From CAZGSV01 sp964528605 (GTDB lineage: Bacteria > Armatimonadota > Zipacnadia > CAZGSV01): 7,061 nt of DNA. Below are positions 4,738 through 7,061 of the stretch, one piece after another. Where the stretch lies: NCBI GenBank assembly GCA_964528605.1, contig CAZGSV010000143.1, forward strand, positions 1 to 7,061. The letters are read 5' to 3'. The notes beneath the pieces were generated by a model that saw only the letters and a list, made by a program, of their open reading frames with translations, was not told the DNA's origin and did not search any database. A program made the translations under genes and the position numbers. How positions within the stretch are numbered: position 1 is the stretch's first letter; the number at the start of each line of letters is the position of its first letter.

Positions 4738-5961
4738 GTGACAATCGAAGAGCAACTAGCCATCATACGCCGCGGGGCGGTGGAGATAATCTCGGAAGAG
4801 GAACTGGCCGCCAAACTGGAGCGGGCACAGGCCGAGGGCCGTCCGCTCAAGGTCAAACTGGGCCTGGACCCCACCGCGCCGGACATCCACCTCGGCAACG
4901 CCGTCGTGCTCCGCAAGATGCGCCAGTTCCAGAACCTCGGCCATCAGGTCATCATCATCATCGGCGACTTCACCGCCCTCATCGGCGACCCCAGCGACAA
5001 GAGCGCCACCCGCCCCATGCTCAGCCGGGAAGAGGTGGAGGCCAACGCGCGCACCTACGCCGAGCAATACTCGCAGGTTCTCGATCCCGACAAGACCCGG
5101 GTGGTCTTTAACAGCGAGTGGCTCCAGCCGCTCAACCTAGCGGACATTATCCGCCTCTCGGCCAAACTGACCGTCGCCCAGGTGCTCGAGCGCGACGACT
5201 TCGCCACGCGCCTGCGCGAGCAGAGGCCGCTGGGCCTGCACGAGTTGCTCTATCCGCTGTGCCAAGCCTATGACTCAGTCGTGCTGGAAGCCGACGTGGA
5301 GGTCGGAGGCACGGACCAGACGTTCAACATGGTCATGGCGCGCGACTTCCAGCGGCAGTCCGGCCAGGAGCCCGAGGTAGTGCTGACCATGCCGCTGCTC
5401 GTGGGCACCGACGGCGTGCAGAAGATGAGCAAGTCGCTGGGCAACTACATCGGCGTCGCGGAGCCACCGGAAGAGAAGTTCGGCAAGGCGATGTCCATTC
5501 CGGATGAGTTGATCGTGCCCTACTTCGAACTGTGCACCGACGTGCCCATGGGCGAGGTGCGGCGCATCCAGAAGGAACTCAGCCAGGGCACCGTGAATCC
5601 CGTGATCCACAAGCGCCGCCTCGCGCGCGAGATCATCACCATCTACGACGGCCCCGAGGAGGCGACGCAGGCGGAGCGGCACTTCGACGCCATCCACGTC
5701 AAGGGCACGCAGGAGGCGCTCGACGAGGTGGCGCTGCCGGTCGTGCGCCTCAAGCCCGAACTCGTCAGCGACGGCCAGATCGGCATTCTACCCCTTCTGC
5801 GTGAGGCCGGGATGGCGCCCTCCAACAGCGAAGGCCGCAGGCTCATCCGCCAAGGCGCCGTGGAGTGGGACGGACAGCGGGTGGAAGACGAGACGGCCAA
5901 GGTGGTCTTCAAGCCGAATGCAATACTCAGAGCCGGCAGGAAAGTTGTCCGCGTCGCTTGA
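4738..5961 (+). CDS. tyrS: Tyrosyl-tRNA synthetase (TyrZ/KMSKS type)
   Basis: This 407-residue class I synthetase charges tRNA-Tyr with tyrosine in the cytoplasm. The HIGH-type motif is HLGN (51-54) in LGLDPTAPDIHLGN, and the signature loop is KMSKS (229-233) followed by LGNYIG. Tyrosine pocket segments YPLCQAYD (172-179) and GGTDQTFNM (190-198) are intact. An S4 RNA-binding domain occupies about 348-405 (GRRLIRQGAVEWDGQRV at 366-382). KMSKS rather than KFGKS, together with the length, places it in the second bacterial TyrRS type (TyrZ-like). The start is GTG 4738, with GGAG (4724-4727) 10 nt upstream. The frame is open far upstream to 4351, but that part crosses the lipoprotein gene and repeat copy B and is not TyrRS-like. 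No T-box leader precedes it. The next gene begins 7 nt after the stop or overlaps it. Confidence 0.97.
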   Translation: MTIEEQLAIIRRGAVEIISEEELAAKLERAQAEGRPLKVKLGLDPTAPDIHLGNAVVLRKMRQFQNLGHQVIIIIGDFTALIGDPSDKSATRPMLSREEVEANARTYAEQYSQVLDPDKTRVVFNSEWLQPLNLADIIRLSAKLTVAQVLERDDFATRLREQRPLGLHELLYPLCQAYDSVVLEADVEVGGTDQTFNMVMARDFQRQSGQEPEVVLTMPLLVGTDGVQKMSKSLGNYIGVAEPPEEKFGKAMSIPDELIVPYFELCTDVPMGEVRRIQKELSQGTVNPVIHKRRLAREIITIYDGPEEATQAERHFDAIHVKGTQEALDEVALPVVRLKPELVSDGQIGILPLLREAGMAPSNSEGRRLIRQGAVEWDGQRVEDETAKVVFKPNAILRAGRKVVRVA

Positions 5962-5968
5962 CAGCGGC

Positions 5969-6697
5969 ATGGTCCCGGAGGGGGCGGCGGGCTGGCGGCA
6001 CTCGTGGGACCGCTACCTGGCTGCGCTGCTCGTCTTGGCCGCCTTCGCCTGGCTGGTTCATTCCGGGGAAGGGCGGCTGATGTGGCGTGGGTACTGGGCC
6101 CAGCGCCACTTGAGGGCAGGCCTGGAAGCACTGCGCGCGGCCCAGCCGCGCGCAGCCGAGCGCCATTTCGCCGCGGCGCAGACAATGGCCTCGCGGGGCC
6201 AGAACGTCGCCGCCACGACCGCGCTCGCCTATCTCGCTTACGGGTTGCCCGACGCTGCGCGGCCGTACCTGAAGGCGGCCCTCGAGTCCACGCGCGACCC
6301 GCTGCTGCTCGCCGCGGTGGGCAACGAACTGCTCCAGTCGGGACTGCGCGCCGACGCCGAGGCCGCTTTTGCGCGCGCGCTGGAAGCGGGCAAGTCCGAC
6401 GCGGAAGTGCTGAACACGGTGGGCTACGCTTACGCCGTGGCGGGCGTCGAACTGCCCCGCGCCGAGACGCTGCTGAAAGAGGCCCTTGAACTCAAGCCGC
6501 GCGCGCCCCACATCGTGGACAGTCTCGGCTGGGTCTACTTCAAGATGGGCAGATTCGAGCAGGCGGTGCCGCTGCTGGAGCAGGCCGCGAGAGCAATGCC
6601 GGGCAACCCCGAGGTGCTCGAGCACCTCCGCGCCGCCCGCCGCGCGCTGCACCAGCAGCAAGCCGCTTCCGGGCAAGGCGCCCGACCCGGCAAGTAG
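5969..6697 (+). CDS. Membrane-anchored tetratricopeptide repeat protein
   Basis: The product has 242 residues. One hydrophobic segment (16-31, YLAALLVLAAFAWLVH) near the N-terminus, without a cleavage site, suggests an inner-membrane anchor with the rest probably periplasmic. Helical repeats follow: a degenerate pair at about 50-106, then clearer TPRs at 111-144, 145-179 (LNTVGYAYAVAGVELPRAE, ending ALELKPRAP) and 180-213 (DSLGWVYFKMGRFEQAV, ending ARAMPGNP). The GYAYA, DSLGW and EHL pattern is common in envelope TPR proteins. TPRs bind partner proteins; the partner is unknown. ATG 5969 lies 7 nt after the tyrS stop but has no Shine-Dalgarno sequence. TTG 5945 in the same frame is preceded by AGGAAAG and would overlap tyrS by 17 nt. 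Either way the gene is probably translated by coupling with tyrS. The C-terminus (225-242) is Gln/Gly-rich and probably disordered. Confidence 0.8.
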   Translation: MVPEGAAGWRHSWDRYLAALLVLAAFAWLVHSGEGRLMWRGYWAQRHLRAGLEALRAAQPRAAERHFAAAQTMASRGQNVAATTALAYLAYGLPDAARPYLKAALESTRDPLLLAAVGNELLQSGLRADAEAAFARALEAGKSDAEVLNTVGYAYAVAGVELPRAETLLKEALELKPRAPHIVDSLGWVYFKMGRFEQAVPLLEQAARAMPGNPEVLEHLRAARRALHQQQAASGQGARPGK

Positions 6698-6753
6698 AGC
6701 CGCGGCCCCGCCCCTCTTCGCCGGCCCCAAACGTCAGATAGCGTGCTTACCCG

Positions 6754-6783
6754 TTGACCCCAACAGCCCGCCCCGTGTACAGT
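6754..6783 (+). promoter_or_regulatory. Promoter of uvrA
   Basis: TTGACC (6754-6759), an 18-bp spacer and TACAGT (6778-6783). Start near 6790 gives a leader of about 31 nt that includes GGAG (6804-6807), 13 nt before ATG 6821. No LexA-type palindrome is obvious around it. Confidence 0.6.
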
Positions 6784-6820
6784 ACCAGGTTCGCTTCCAG
6801 GCCGGAGCGGCGACCTAACC

Positions 6821-7061
<241 letters not shown>

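Overview
The window is GC-rich DNA from a bacterium that probably has an outer membrane. Several genes encode signal-peptide proteins, one of them a lipoprotein with a clear lipobox, and two small exported proteins look like outer-membrane beta-barrels. The gene mix and the cTACAATg promoter style suggest an uncultured lineage of the Armatimonadota or Planctomycetota kind. That placement is a guess, since no rRNA or other diagnostic marker is present.

Layout. Positions 1-534 (minus) hold the 5' part of a glutamine-dependent NAD+ synthetase, with a good sigma70-type promoter at 549-577 that leaves almost no leader. Positions 585-752 (minus) look like the orphaned 3' end of a glycosidase-like gene. 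Positions 816-2129 (plus) encode a multi-spanning GT-C/GT39-like glycosyltransferase with an extended -10 promoter just before its start. A cluster of GTAG-headed palindromes resembling RAYT-associated REP elements (2165-2264) fills the gap to the convergent genes.

Positions 2277-4478 form an accessory block of three minus-strand genes for small exported proteins: two beta-barrel-like proteins (2277-2846, 3030-3503) and a lipoprotein with a PPC-like domain (3933-4478). The lipoprotein gene lies between two direct copies of a 118-bp repeat (3688-3805 and 4555-4672, 5 mismatches, no gaps). Each copy carries a TTGACA-N17-TACAAG promoter pointing into an exported-protein gene, and a 12-codon ORF that begins almost exactly where transcription should start. 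This is the most unusual feature of the window.

From 4663 to the end the plus strand is housekeeping. It holds tyrosyl-tRNA synthetase (4738-5961, TyrZ/KMSKS type), whose likely -35 box lies inside the second repeat copy. A membrane-anchored TPR protein (5969-6697) follows, tightly coupled to it. The start of uvrA (6821-7061, cut by the window edge) comes next with its own promoter. The housekeeping genes share no pathway; the operon-like unit is tyrS plus the TPR gene.
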